A stretch of 64,000 nucleotides of DNA, taken from NCBI GenBank assembly GCA_022393335.1, contig JAJEKB010018892.1, forward strand, positions 1-64,000, given 5' to 3'. Positions 39,596-51,453 of the stretch are shown here, piece after piece; position 1 is the stretch's first letter; every line of letters starts with the position of its first letter. The notes beneath the pieces were generated by a model. That model did not search any database, was not told the DNA's origin, and saw only the letters and a list, made by a program, of their open reading frames with translations. A program made the translations under genes and the position numbers. The stretch comes from Macrotrachela quadricornifera (Eukaryota > Rotifera > Eurotatoria > Philodinida > Philodinidae).

Positions 39596-42421
39596 ATGAA
39601 TAGCGATGAAGATAGTAATCCATTTGCTGATCCGTCAATTCGACAGGCAACAGCACAAACATTGTTTGTAGTTTGTTAATATTTTCTAATTTAATTTAAA
39701 TTAAATTATTTTAGTACAAATCAACAAACATTAAATGAATATAATCCATTTTCAAATACAACAGTAGCAGCAAAAGTATGTTTATTTAGATTCTTTTATT
39801 ATACATATTTTAAATATATATATATTTAGCCTCAACCATCAAATCAAACATATGCAGCTGCTTCTGTACCAACAAGTCAACCAGCAGCACCATCATATGC
39901 ATCGGTAACAATACCTGCTGGTATTCAACAAACAACAGAAAAATTTGGTGGTAATACAACTCGTGTTGATCTAAGTCAATTGGAACGACAACAAGCAGAA
40001 CTTGAACAACGTGAAAAACGTCTTGTTGAACGTGAACGGGAAATAAGAAATTTACAAACTGGACGTAAGTTTATTTTGTTTTATTATTATTATTATTATT
40101 ATATAAATTGATTAAAAGTCCAGGTAAAAGAAAAACAACTGTTTTTTTTCGATGAATCATCATAGTATCTTTTCTTTTTTTATTATGATAAAATTTATTT
40201 TTAGTTTCAGGTACTTCGTAAAACTATATTTTCGATTAAAGCTAAAATTTTAATATTAAATAATTTTTTAAAAATAATAAAGATCAATATTCAACTAATT
40301 CTTTTTAAATTGATATGTATTCTATAAAATTTATTTTTTATTATTGTTCAGTTTTCGATGACGCTTCCTGATAACGTTTATATAGAAGATGGGAGATAAT
40401 ATATCGAAAATCTCTTCTGTATAGATCTTGAATGTTTCTTATCTAAATTGTACTATGTGAGATGTTCCAGTTCATTAATTATTTGAAAGAGGAAGAGAAA
40501 AACTAATGCATAAAAGACAATGACAATAAAGAAAGAGACATTAGTGATAAGATAATGTTATCTGTTGATACTAATAAATGTGATTACGTATTTGGATAAA
40601 ATATGTTTCTTAATAATAAATTTCTTTAGATCGTGATAATAATTTCCCACCATTACCAAATTGGTGTCCATGTCGACCATGTTTTTATCAGGATATAAGT
40701 ATTGAAATTCCAAATGAATTTCAAATATGGGTTCGTTATCTTTATTATTTATGGTTATGTATGTATATTTAAATTTAATATAATTTTATAATTTATTATT
40801 TTTATTATTCAGTCTATTCGGCTACATTAGCTTTGAATATAATTGCGGCATTCTCTTATCTTAGTTAGTTAAAAAAAATAATTTTAAATAAAATAAAAAT
40901 TAATTATTTGTTTTTTTTTTTAATTTTTCTAAAGTGGTTGATAAAGCAGGTGCAACTACATTTGGTTTATCAATTGTTTATTTTCTATTATTTATTCCAA
41001 GTTCTTACATCTGTTGGTTTCGACCAATATATCGAGCATTTAGGTAATGTATATATTTATTACTAAATAAATTTTCGAAGAAAAACTTATTCTAGAGCTG
41101 ATCGAGCAGTTGATTTTATGATATTTTTTTTTATATTCTTCTTTCAAATATGTATCTCTGTTTTCATGGTATTGGGTTTAAAATACTCAGGATTTTGGTA
41201 ATGAAAAAAAAAAAAGGCACATACAAAAAAACTAAATGAGAAATTATCTAACCTAATCACTATAATTTTTATTCTTATTTTTAAATTTACTAACAATATT
41301 TCTGTCTGAATTAATCTAGAGAAGACAGTGCATCAAATTTTATGATATTCTTTCTCATTTTCTTTATACAAATTATCATAACAATATTACAATTCTTTGG
41401 TGTTGCTAATCTTGGATGGTAATATAATATAGATTTTATTTATATTGTATTTTGCATGATTGTATTTTAATTAATGTTACTTATTTGTTTGTTTTTTTTT
41501 GCATGCATTCATTTAAGCATGAAAGAAAACAAAAAATTGTCTATGATAAAATAAGTTTATTGATATATCTAGAGATCGACATGATTCAGGTTGTTTTTCA
41601 AAATTTAAATTGAGCGAGTTTGATATAAAATTTTTTATTCTTTCACATGAAGATCGAGTCAAAATATGAGATTAATAGATTCATGTTCCGAGAGTTTTTT
41701 GTAACTACTGTACATAATTATCTTGATGTACTTTTAGAAATGATAGTTGTTTTCTTCTTCATTAATGCTTTATTTATTGTCACTAATATTCTTTTTGTAA
41801 TTAGAATATTTGATGTGGCATGTGGTGGGTGCTTCTTATGCTAATTATTATTGCTTGCTATTGCTAAAATAAAAAAAAAAGCTCATCAAAAATACTAATT
41901 TTAAATATAAAAATAAAATATAGAATAATTACTAAATATATATATATGTGTGTGTATTTTTAGTGGTTTTATATTGATGATTAAATTATTCTCACTTGGT
42001 GGAAAGAGTATTGCAGCTGGTATTATTGTTATGATTGTTACATTGAATTTTGCTCTTATTGCTCTTGCTGATGGTTTATTATTGATTAAGGTGAGATAAA
42101 AATAAATATATTAAATATTGATTATATAATTATCAAATATATATAGACTTCTAAGATAGACTTTTAGACAAGTGTTCTTATAATTAGTTTATATGAATAT
42201 ATTTTAGGTTCATCGATTATATCGACAATCAGGTGCCACACTTGAACAAGCCCAAAGAGAATTTCAATCGGCTTTCGTAAACAAGTAAATTTTAATAGAA
42301 AATAGTAAATTATTTCTAATTTTTGTTTTTCTAAATTTCTAGTCCAACTGTACGTGGAGCAGCTCGTGAAGTAGCTACAGCCGGTGTTAATCAAACAATA
42401 CGTAGTAGTGGGTATCAATAA
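39596..42421 (+). CDS. SCAMP: Secretory carrier-associated membrane protein (SCAMP)
   Basis: Exons 39596-39663, 39715-39775, 39830-40064, 40630-40758, 40813-40863, 40935-41043, then either 41096-41197 or 41320-41418, then 41964-42090, 42208-42284 and 42343-42421, giving 345 or 344 aa. SCAMPs are four-helix proteins of recycling vesicles. NPF endocytic motifs are at residues 8-10 and 33-35, a coiled coil ([20 protein letters not shown]) precedes [20 protein letters not shown], and four helices follow; the cytoplasmic tail holds [18 protein letters not shown]. The two alternative exons both encode helix 3 and its loop. Each starts and ends in the same phase, and splicing both together makes TG+A, a stop, so they look mutually exclusive. 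The acyltransferase gene starts 239 bp downstream. Confidence 0.95.
41096..41197 (+). other. SCAMP alternative exon 7a
   Basis: 102 nt encoding [20 protein letters not shown] then [13 protein letters not shown], preceded by a TTATTCTAG acceptor and followed by a GTAATG donor. Homologous to exon 7b at 41320-41418 in length, phase and pattern. Confidence 0.85.
41320..41418 (+). other. SCAMP alternative exon 7b
   Basis: 99 nt encoding [20 protein letters not shown] then [12 protein letters not shown], with a TTAATCTAG acceptor and GTAATA donor. If joined after exon 7a the junction codon is TGA; if joined to exon 6 (…TTTAG) the frame continues. Confidence 0.85.
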
Positions 42422-42659
42422 TAACCCGATTATATTAAAAAGATTATCTAATAAAGACTATAAAACCCTTTTTTTTTCTCGTTTCATTATGATTGTATTT
42501 ATTCATGATTATCTTTTGAAAAATCTATAAACTATATATAACTTTAACCAAATCCTTTTATTTTATCCTATGATAGTTCATTTGATGTTGTATATCATAT
42601 AAATATATATATATATATCTTTAATTCATTTTAGATAGCTGATTATTTTTTTATTTAAA

Positions 42660-43903
42660 ATGGAATACTATAGTATGAAAAAGACGGATAAAGCTATTGT
42701 TGATCCAGATATACAGAATGAAGCACGACGTTATTCAGTTCGTACACGCCTTGCCTTTTTACCAGATGATGTCATTGGTGAATCATGGTATTTTCGACTT
42801 TTAACATTTATTTATTACTATATATTTGTTTATTTTCATGGATTTGAAAGTAAGAATTACAATGAAGATTTTAAAATTGAATTTGAAATAATTTATTTTC
42901 ATAATAATTGTTATACTATATACTATAGAAATATTTAATTATAGTTGTCGGTATGGATAAAATAGATCCTAATGAAGGTTGTCTTTTTATTTCTCGACAT
43001 TCGACACATAATGCTGAAATTCAAGGTACTATTGTATGTACATATCATGAAACAGGTCGAGTTGTTCGGTAGATATTATTATGATTCTCCAAAAAAAAAA
43101 TTTTATTTTCATTTTAAAATTAATTAGATCTTTGATTCATCGTTATCTTTTACCCTTCTTTCCAATATTACGATTGATGGGCTCGGTAGCAGGTCAACGA
43201 GACACTGCATTATCTTTATTAAATAGTGGATTTTGGGTTGCTGTTATTCCCGGTATTGATAAAACGATGAATTAATTGAATTATATATTTAATTATTTGA
43301 ATATAGGTGGAGCTGATGAAGCTATGGTTGGTCATGAAAATGCATATAAAGTGTGTTGGCCAGAGAAACGTAAGATTTAAATAAATGATGCATAATAAAT
43401 AATATTTAAATAATAGGAAAAGGTTTTGCACGTGTTGCTACACAAGCTGAAGTACCAATTTTTCCAATATTTATGGCTAATCAAGAAGAAATGCGTTGGA
43501 ATCCAATACTTTATTTTTGGAATCTTTTAGGTCTTGGTCGAGTATTTTCTAATATTATTAAATTAAATATACCAATTCTTACACGTATATTAAATTTTAT
43601 TGGTATGTGGATTTGGTTTACAATGACATGGGTTCAAATTCCAATACCAGCTAAATTAACATTATATGTTGGTGATGCAGTTCCATATGATATGACAAAA
43701 GATACAGTTGATGATGTGAGTTAATAAGATTTCTTCTTATTTATTTTTTCTTTCATATTAATATTTGAAAGGTTGTTGAACGAGCTCGTCATAGTTTACA
43801 AACATTGATTAATCGTCGTCAACCATATGGAAAATCCTATTCAAATGCTATTCAACAAAGAATTGAATCATTAAGAAAATATTGGAAAGGAAAATTATTT
43901 TAA
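42660..43903 (+). CDS. Membrane lysophospholipid/diacylglycerol-type acyltransferase
   Basis: Six exons: 42660-42849, 42945-43068, 43128-43252, 43307-43369, 43417-43715 and 43772-43903, giving 310 aa. An N-terminal membrane segment (LLTFIYYYIFVYFHGF) precedes the acyltransferase core. Block I is RHSTHNAE, an H(X)4-5 acidic motif with Asp replaced by Glu or shifted by one; block II is GSVAGQRDTALSLLN; block III is VIPGGADEAM, matching the PGG(x)xE motif of DGAT2/TMEM68-like enzymes; block IV is VPIFPIFMANQEEM. A hydrophobic stretch (ILNFIGMWIWFTMTW) follows. It probably acylates a glycerolipid at the ER; acyl donor and acceptor are unknown. It is closest in style to TMEM68, but orthology is not certain. 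An acceptor-like TTTTAG lies 25 bp before the ATG. Confidence 0.85.
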
Positions 43904-45329
43904 TGAGAATTATATAGTCAGTTGATTATTCTTTTTGATATTACATCTAATGTGATTTATTTGTGATTGAAGCAATTATTTTTAGTAATCCATTTTGTGA
44001 TTTATATCAAAGATTCTTGTTTTTGTTTTTTTTTGAGAATGTTTTTCTAAAAGATTTCACAAGTAAAATCTATGTGATAATAAAACTTTGTTTTTCTACA
44101 ATATTTATTCCATAATTCTATTATAATAATACTATTGTTGTTACGTTGGATGACACAAAGTCAGTTTTTATTTTTATAGAAAGCAATAAATTTTTAAATG
44201 GTTTCATTTAAATTTAACCTCCTCAAACGCATGATATCTAGAAAGTTCGAATATTATCTAACGACATCCTTCAAGTAAAGAATTGTAAATCTTCCGTGAC
44301 TCGATTTATATTTAACTTAAGACTTAAATAATTAAAATCTCTATCCTTTATTTGTTCATATGCATAATTACTGCTGAATATCAATGAAAAAACCGTAAAC
44401 TTGCAACTCGTTAATATAAAACGTGGTTGAAACTAGCTAATGAACTTTTTTTTTATGAAAAATAATTTAGTAAAAACGCAAAATTACTTTTGTCATACAC
44501 CTCCATTTACTAATCAATAAGTACTCATTTGGAAAATCATGAAAATAGTTTTTGCTGACATTTTAAAAATTTACTTTTTCTTTTTGAGAAAATTATAATC
44601 ATAACAAGAAGTTAAAAAGATGTAAGTACTACTGTTTATTCAATTATTTTATGTTTGTAATAAGTTATTTCTTATATAAGCACGAGCACAATAATGATAA
44701 TTAATAGCGTAGAGAATAATAAAAATTTGAAAACAAACTCGTTTAAATGTCTTGTCTGGAATCCCGATTGTGATACATTCACGTTCGAAAGAAAAATGCA
44801 AGAAACGACGTTTTTTGCATTTTTCTTTCAAGCGTAAATCGATTACAATCGCGGTTTTAGATTGAGCGTTTAAACGCGTTTTTTCAAATATTTGTCTTTA
44901 TAGTTAGAAATCTAATCTAATAACACAATTTACGTCGTATGCAAATTTCGTTGACTTTTATGCTTTATCTTTGTTTTTTTTTGCATCTCATTTTTTGATA
45001 TAAATTTATTAATCTTAAACCGATTAATCATTTTTAACCAATTGTTTTTTTTTCTTCTACATCTTTATACATTAATTACAAAATTATATTGAATATATGT
45101 ATGTTAGATTAAGTAATTTTACTTTAGCGTTGAAAAAACTGTAAGTTCTTATTATTTCTTCAAGATTTTTTGTAGTGGAAATAATTCTTACCCTAACCGC
45201 CTATTAAAGATAGTAATTTAGTTTGTTTAATTATTGTTTTCATGATGAATTCTTTTTTTCTAAAGTCAAAATAAAAGAAAAGAAGAATAAATAAAAAATC
45301 AAATGCGCCATTTACTTTAAAGATTCGTG
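43904..45329. other. Intergenic region containing a hairpin element
   Basis: No gene recognised. The hairpin at 44715-44905 is listed separately. Confidence 0.5.
44715..44905. mobile_element. Long imperfect hairpin, about 85-bp arms
   Basis: The core is a perfect inverted pair GAAAGAAAAATGCAA (44787-44801) and TTGCATTTTTCTTTC (44815-44829) around a 13-base loop. Pairing continues outward through GATTGTGAT/ATTACAATC, CTCGTTTAAA/TTTAAACGCG and AATTTGAAAA/TTTTCAAATA-type blocks. No ORF of note. It could be a MITE or a small-RNA hairpin precursor. Confidence 0.75.
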
Positions 45330-45662
45330 ATGTCTTATAATAAATATTTTGAAAATAGGATTGACATGACTTTAAATCATTCAATTGAGGATATTAATAT
45401 TTCTCATTATTCACCTACTTTTATAACTATATTTATACCAAGTAGTTTTCTATGTTTAGCATTAATAATTATTTTTATTATTTATATTTATCTACATAAA
45501 TATCATAAAAATTTAAATGAAAATGAAAAATTTAAACATATGAATATTCTTAAACAATATATTAATTATCTTAAAGAATTTAATGAAAAACAAAAAGATC
45601 AAATTATTTTACCATCATATCAATGTCAACATCATCAAAATTTTCAAAGAAATATAAATTAA
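45330..45662 (+). CDS. Small single-pass membrane protein, unknown
   Basis: A 110-aa intronless ORF starting at ATG 45330. Residues about 34-60 form one clear transmembrane helix (FLCLALIIIFIIYIYLHKY). The N-terminal 30 residues contain two N-glycosylation-type sites (NHS, NIS) and the C-terminal part is charged, helical and His/Gln-rich. Topology is therefore probably N-out, C-in. No known family recognised. The ORF is moderately long for this AT content, and its codons look like those of neighbouring genes, but it could be spurious. Confidence 0.45.
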   Translation: MSYNKYFENRIDMTLNHSIEDINISHYSPTFITIFIPSSFLCLALIIIFIIYIYLHKYHKNLNENEKFKHMNILKQYINYLKEFNEKQKDQIILPSYQCQHHQNFQRNIN

Positions 45663-47164
45663 CACTTCTATTTATTCTCAATTAATATTATAAAGTAGAA
45701 TTATTGACAGATTAATAATGTGTATTTGTCAACAAATAAAAAAAAAAGAATTATTTCATGAGAAACATTTTTTTATTAATGAATTGTTCCTATTATTTAT
45801 ATTATATTTGGAATTGCGCATCGATTCCTATGAGAGAAAGATAGAGAGATATTTATAATAACTGTTAAATATCGATGTGAGATAATAATCTATTTCTCAT
45901 TTATTATTGTATACGATCAATATGATAGTATGCATTCGATTTTCTATAATTGTTACATACTTTATAACACAAGAGAAATAAGTTCGAGAAAACGAAGAAA
46001 AATAATATTTTTTTTCCTCTTTTTTTTTTTATTATTATTGTCTCTTTGTCTATAGAGAACAAAAGGGAGAGTGAAAAGGGTAAAGAAATATAGGCCGATA
46101 TAAAAAAAAAAAGAGTTTTCATCCTGCGGATTGTTTTCAAGCATGCTGTTACTACTATTATTATTGTATACGGCACTATTGATGATGTTTTCCTTGTCGC
46201 TTGACTCGTTCGAGCAAATGAAGAAGGAAACGAAGAAGAAGAAATAGTAGTGAGTTTTCAGCCCTTAGGCTAATAGACGTACTTCAACATATTCTACCAA
46301 AAAATAGTAATAGTTCATAGATATTTAAATTAGAATGAGTGTACTCATACATCTTTTCTAGTTTTATTTATCACAGATTGTTAATGTAATAGTTTTTTTT
46401 TACATATTCGCTATAAATCAGGTAAAATTAGAGTGTTTCCTTTGACATTTTTCTTGTAAATTCGGATATACGCTTAAATGCGTCTTCGAACAACAATTCT
46501 TGTTTTTTTTCTCCTTTAGAGATTATTGAACATTTTATGTTATATTACATATTAATTTTTTATTTCTTCTTGGATCTAACTAGGAGAGTATGCGAATATT
46601 AGTTCATTTTTATTTGGAATTAAAGTCACGCAATAAAAGAAGAAAAATTAGTAATAATGATCTTTTAAGATAATAATTAATATGAATAGAAAAATGGATT
46701 TTATATAAAACTATAAGTCATAATCATTATTTCTTTTTTTTATCTAGGTCAAATAAATGATCGTTTGAATTATAAAAATTTGATATATAAACGATTAATA
46801 TGAAATAATGAGTAAAAAAGTGCGTGTTACCTAGATTTTAATGTCGTTTCTGATGGAAAATAAAAAAAAAAGATTGTTTCTTTTTTCATTTAGGTACTAT
46901 TATTTATATTGAAGAAAAAACAGTTTATTAACTTCTTTTTTTTATATATTCATAAAATAAATATATTTTTTAATTTGAATATTTCTTTAACATAGCAATC
47001 ATTTGTCACTTGTATCAACGTATATTTATCTTAGATAGTAGCGCTCAATACTTTTTTTTTATTTAATACAAATCATTGTTCTAGGGTTTAACGATTCTTT
47101 TTCTTTATTTTTTATTTTAAAATATTAGTATTTGTAGTATGATTATGATTTATAAATTTTTTAG
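45663..47164. other. Intergenic region, nothing recognised
   Basis: 1.5 kb of AT-rich sequence with T and A runs. It ends with TTTTTTAG immediately before the rabphilin ATG. Confidence 0.5.
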
Positions 47165-50100
47165 ATGAAAGACGCCGGTAATAGTTCGTTTGTATGTCCA
47201 AATGATCGTCAATTGCAACTTCGAGCAAAGTATAAATTTATTTATAAAAATTTTATAAAAATTTTTTTTTCTCTAGACTTAATTCCGGCTGGTCATTTCA
47301 TACAAATCGTACATCAACAAATCGTAATATTACTCCAAGTTCACCAAGTAATACTCAATTATTACATGATGAAGAAATTCAACGTATTACACAAGTTCTT
47401 GAACGTGCACAACGTATTCAACTTCTTGAACAAGAACGTGTTGAGTAAGAGAATAAAAATAAAAAATATTATTTTTTTAATTTTCTTTTAATTTAAATAA
47501 AGTAAATTAATTGATCGTCTTGATAATATGAAAAAACATGCAACAGGTAATGGTTCATCTCAATGTGTATTATGTGCCGATGGATTTGGTATGCTAGGTG
47601 CATCATCTGTTTCATGTGTTGATTGTCATAAAGTATAAATTATATAGAATATTTCTTATTAATTCCTTTTTTTATTTTAGTCTGTATGTAATAAATGTTC
47701 AATTGAAACTGTTTATAATCAACAAGTTATATCATTATGTAAAATTTGTAGTGAAAATCGTGAAGTAAAAATTTCTTTTTTTGTTTTTATTTAATAAAAA
47801 GGAAATTTGTTATATAGTTATGGAAAAAATCAGGTGCTTGGTTCTTTCGTACATTACCTACACGTTCTAGTTTACCATCAAGTGTTAAACCGTCCTCATC
47901 AGTCATATCATCAGTAATGACAAAAAGTAAAATATTTAAATTCTTATATTGAAAAATAAATATTTCCTTTTTAGGTAATAATGTATCAATCGATGATGAT
48001 TCAAGTTCAGATGATCAACAGAATGATAATAATAGATTTAATCGACAATCATCACCTATTACAGGTTTAATTCAAAATAAAAGAAAAAAAAGGAATTTTT
48101 TTTATCTTATATAAATTTATTTAGCAATACCAAATAATCATTTTCCAACTATAAATCCATTTCAACAAGTATATGATAATACAAATTCAATAGGCGAACA
48201 TGATCGTGATGAAAGTATAGACTCACTTAAAAGTGATGAAAAAAGTTCAAAAGGTATGAGAAATTTCATACAAAAAAATAACTTTTCTAGTTTATTAATA
48301 AGATTAAGCAGCTACATTATATTATTGCAGTGTCAGTCACTATAAACTAGATAAATATTTCAATATAAGCATTCGTTACTTTCATTGAACAATATCAAAA
48401 AGATAATCTTATGTCGTATATTTCTTCAATATATCAGTAGAAGATTGTTAAACAGATAACAGCCTATCATTTATTAGATTCTTGAACAAGAGACATTTTC
48501 AAATTTCTTTTTAAATAACTTGCGAACACGAAATGCAGTTTTCTCTATAATATTTCAATCAATAGAAAAGAAAGAAGAATTAACTTTTGTATGAGATATT
48601 AATAATATAATTTTTTTAGAACTTTCTATTGATGAATATTTACCAAAATCTCAACCAACTCAATCACGTAATTCATCAATTAATTCTAACACAGTATTAC
48701 CATCAACATCATCAATTATTGTTAATACTTCATCACCAGTTGATGATTGTGGTTTGTTTTTTTTATTTTAAAATAATAAATAAATAATTAAAGATTTTTA
48801 TTATCTAGGATTTGGTACATTAGAGTTTGAAATAATTTGGAAAGAATCTTTAAATGTTTTAACAATAACATTATTACGTGCACGAAATCTTCGATCATGT
48901 GATTCAAATGGACTTTCAGATCCTTATGTTAAATTACATCTTGTACCTGGTGTTGCTAAAGTATATTTATTAAATAAATAATTTATTAAAATATTCTTTT
49001 TGTTTTTGTTTTAGGCAACAAAATTACGAAGTCATACAATTCGTCGAACATTAAATCCAGATTTTGATGAAACACTTGTGTATAATGGTATATCATTAGA
49101 TGATATGAAAAATAAATCACTCAAGTAAGATTTATAAATTATAATTGAAATAATTTTTTTTTATTTAATAAAAGATTTTCGGTATATGATGAAGATTCTG
49201 TTGGTTCTGATTTTCTTGGTGAATATCGTTTAAAATTATCAACAATACGAACTGATATAAAAGAAGCATATTCGGTTTATTTACAAAATAAAACTGAAGT
49301 AAATAGAAAAACTAAATTTACCTTTTTTTCTTTTCTCCTCATTTATTTATTCAATTCATATATATCATCAACACTTTCAAAAATTTCTTTATTTTTTTCT
49401 TATTAGGATAATGAGGTAAAATAAAATTTGTAATCATATTGCTTTTGTTTGTTTATTTATGATTATAATTATTATTTAATTTGCTTATTTTATTGTTTTA
49501 TGTTTGTTGTTATATGGTTTTGGGAATATCAGAATTTTCTTTAACTTCTTTTTTAAAAATTTTAGCAATTATAAAGATTTTTCATAACAACTATTGTATA
49601 GATAAGATTGAAATTTTTGGATAACTATGGTGTAAGATTTCATTAGTATATACTTTTTTAAAACTATCTTAAGATTAAGTTTTTGTTTTCAATAAGAATT
49701 TTTTTTAATTATTATTTAGCTTCCAACTGATGAAGATAAAAATGAACGTGGAAAACTTTTTATTAGTCTTATGTATTCAAAATCAACAAGTAATTTTCAT
49801 GTTAAAATTATACGTGGTTGTCAATTATTACCAATGGATTTTGGTCAAACATCAGATCCATATTGTAAATTAATATTATTTCCTTCGAATGATATGGGTA
49901 CAAAATGGAATTTTAAAACAACAGTTAAAAAACATACATTACAACCAGAATATAATGAAGAATTTACTTTTCAACATATACAATTACAAGAATTAATTAG
50001 TAAAACATTACAAATAACAGTTTATGATAAAGATATTGGAAAAAAAGATGATTATATTGGTAATTATTATTTATTTGATCATAAAAAATTTATCTGGAGG

Positions 50101-50794
50101 GAATCACAGAGAAATTTTATACATAAAAGATCTGAGAGAGATCAAGAGGAAATTCTCAATGGCAATATATGTTTTCTAACTTAGTTTTTGTTGTTGATAT
50201 CAAATATGGCATAAATTTTCCTTGAAAATGATTTATTCATGATCAAACAAATCGATTTTAGGAGCATTGTTTGTAATTATTGATAGTATTTTGGATTATC
50301 ATGCTAATATTTAAAAAACTTAAATTATAATACATTTTGTAATCTCCCCCCCTAAAATAGAAGACTATGTCTAAGCAAAAGTTCGTCCGTTCTATTAGAA
50401 CGTCATGCACGAAATGATGGTTAATTATTTATTTATTAATCATTAAAAAATTGTTCTCAATAGAAGGTCATATAAAAACTAACGATGCATGAAGACGCAG
50501 TATAAAGCCATGTTCTTTTACTCTTGAGGGAGGCGGGGGCAATACTAATAAAAATTTCTCATTATGATGACTCAGATCTTCTCTGTTCATATTGTTAATC
50601 AATTCTAAGTATATACTTATGATTTGTTTATTTTAGGTGGTTTTCAATTAGGTCAAACAGCATCAGGAGATGATTTAAAACATTGGTTATTAATGGTTAA
50701 ATCACCTGATCAATGGGTTGATATGTGGCATAAATTAAAACCTGAACAATTTCATTCAACATTACGTCAACGAGATTCACAAACATCTCGATAG
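47165..50794 (+). CDS. RPH3A: Rabphilin (Rab-binding domain, FYVE-type zinc finger, two C2 domains)
   Basis: Thirteen exons: 47165-47229, 47277-47444, 47503-47632, 47681-47764, 47818-47926, 47975-48064, 48125-48253, 48620-48751, 48809-48960, 49015-49124, 49175-49298, 49720-50059 and 50637-50794, giving 596 aa. Rabphilin binds Rab3/Rab27 on secretory vesicles and acts in regulated exocytosis. The N-terminus has FVCPNDRQLQLRAKLNSGWS, LLEQERVDKLIDRLDNMKK, a zinc finger (CVLC, CVDC, CNKC, CKIC pairs) and LWKKSGAWFFRTLP. A Ser-rich linker leads to C2A (SLNVLTITLLRARNL, DSNGLSDPYVKLHL, VYDEDSVGSDFLGE) and C2B (LPMDFGQTSDPYCKL, VYDKDIGKKDDYIGGFQLG). Calcium-binding aspartates look intact in both. 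A candidate 9-nt exon lies at 49407-49415. Retention of the last intron would give a truncated C2B ending at 50184. Confidence 0.95.
49407..49415 (+). other. Candidate 9-nt microexon of rabphilin
   Basis: GATAATGAG is flanked by CTTATTAG and GTAAAA in a 421-bp intron between two phase-0 junctions; inclusion would insert Asp-Asn-Glu between the two C2 domains without a frame change. Chance occurrence is possible. Confidence 0.35.
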
Positions 50795-51453
50795 AAATAT
50801 TTATTAATTTTGACATTATTTTTTTTTTCTTTGTGAATCGTTCTCACGCAGGTACGCAAAAAGAAAACAAAACAATTTTACTTACTACAGATCAGTGACT
50901 ATGTGCCTTGAATGATGATGTATATTATTGTATTTCATGTATAGAGATAATTTTTTTTTCTTCTTTGTATGAATTGATCGTCACTATTGTCTTCCTTCTT
51001 TTATTTTTTCAAAAATTATGATCATCATTCTTTGTTTATATTGATAAGAATGCTTTATATCATGACTGAATATCTTAAAATCAAGAAATGTACTTTTTTT
51101 TTCTTTATACAATGAAAGACATTATATCTGCAAAAAATTCTTTTATTTTTATTTTTTCTTTGTTGTGAACTTTAATCATATCCGTTATTTAGAATACTCT
51201 TTATTTTTTCTTTTCTTTTCTTTAACATATATGTGAACATATTTACAAGATAATCTTTCTATTTTTATTTTGTTCTTTCAAAACTTTTAAAAGTAAAAAA
51301 TAAAACATTAAATATTTAAATATCATTTAACGCCATCTTTGTTATTTTTAAAAATATTTTAGCAACACTTACAAGGCTGTTGCATAGTAACCTAATACGA
51401 TGAAAAAAGAAAACGATTATTAATATATTCTTATTTGAACATAAGAAAATAAA
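50795..51453. other. Intergenic region, nothing recognised
   Basis: T-rich sequence between rabphilin and the FAM81-like gene. An acceptor-like ACATAAG lies 9 bp before the next ATG. Confidence 0.5.
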
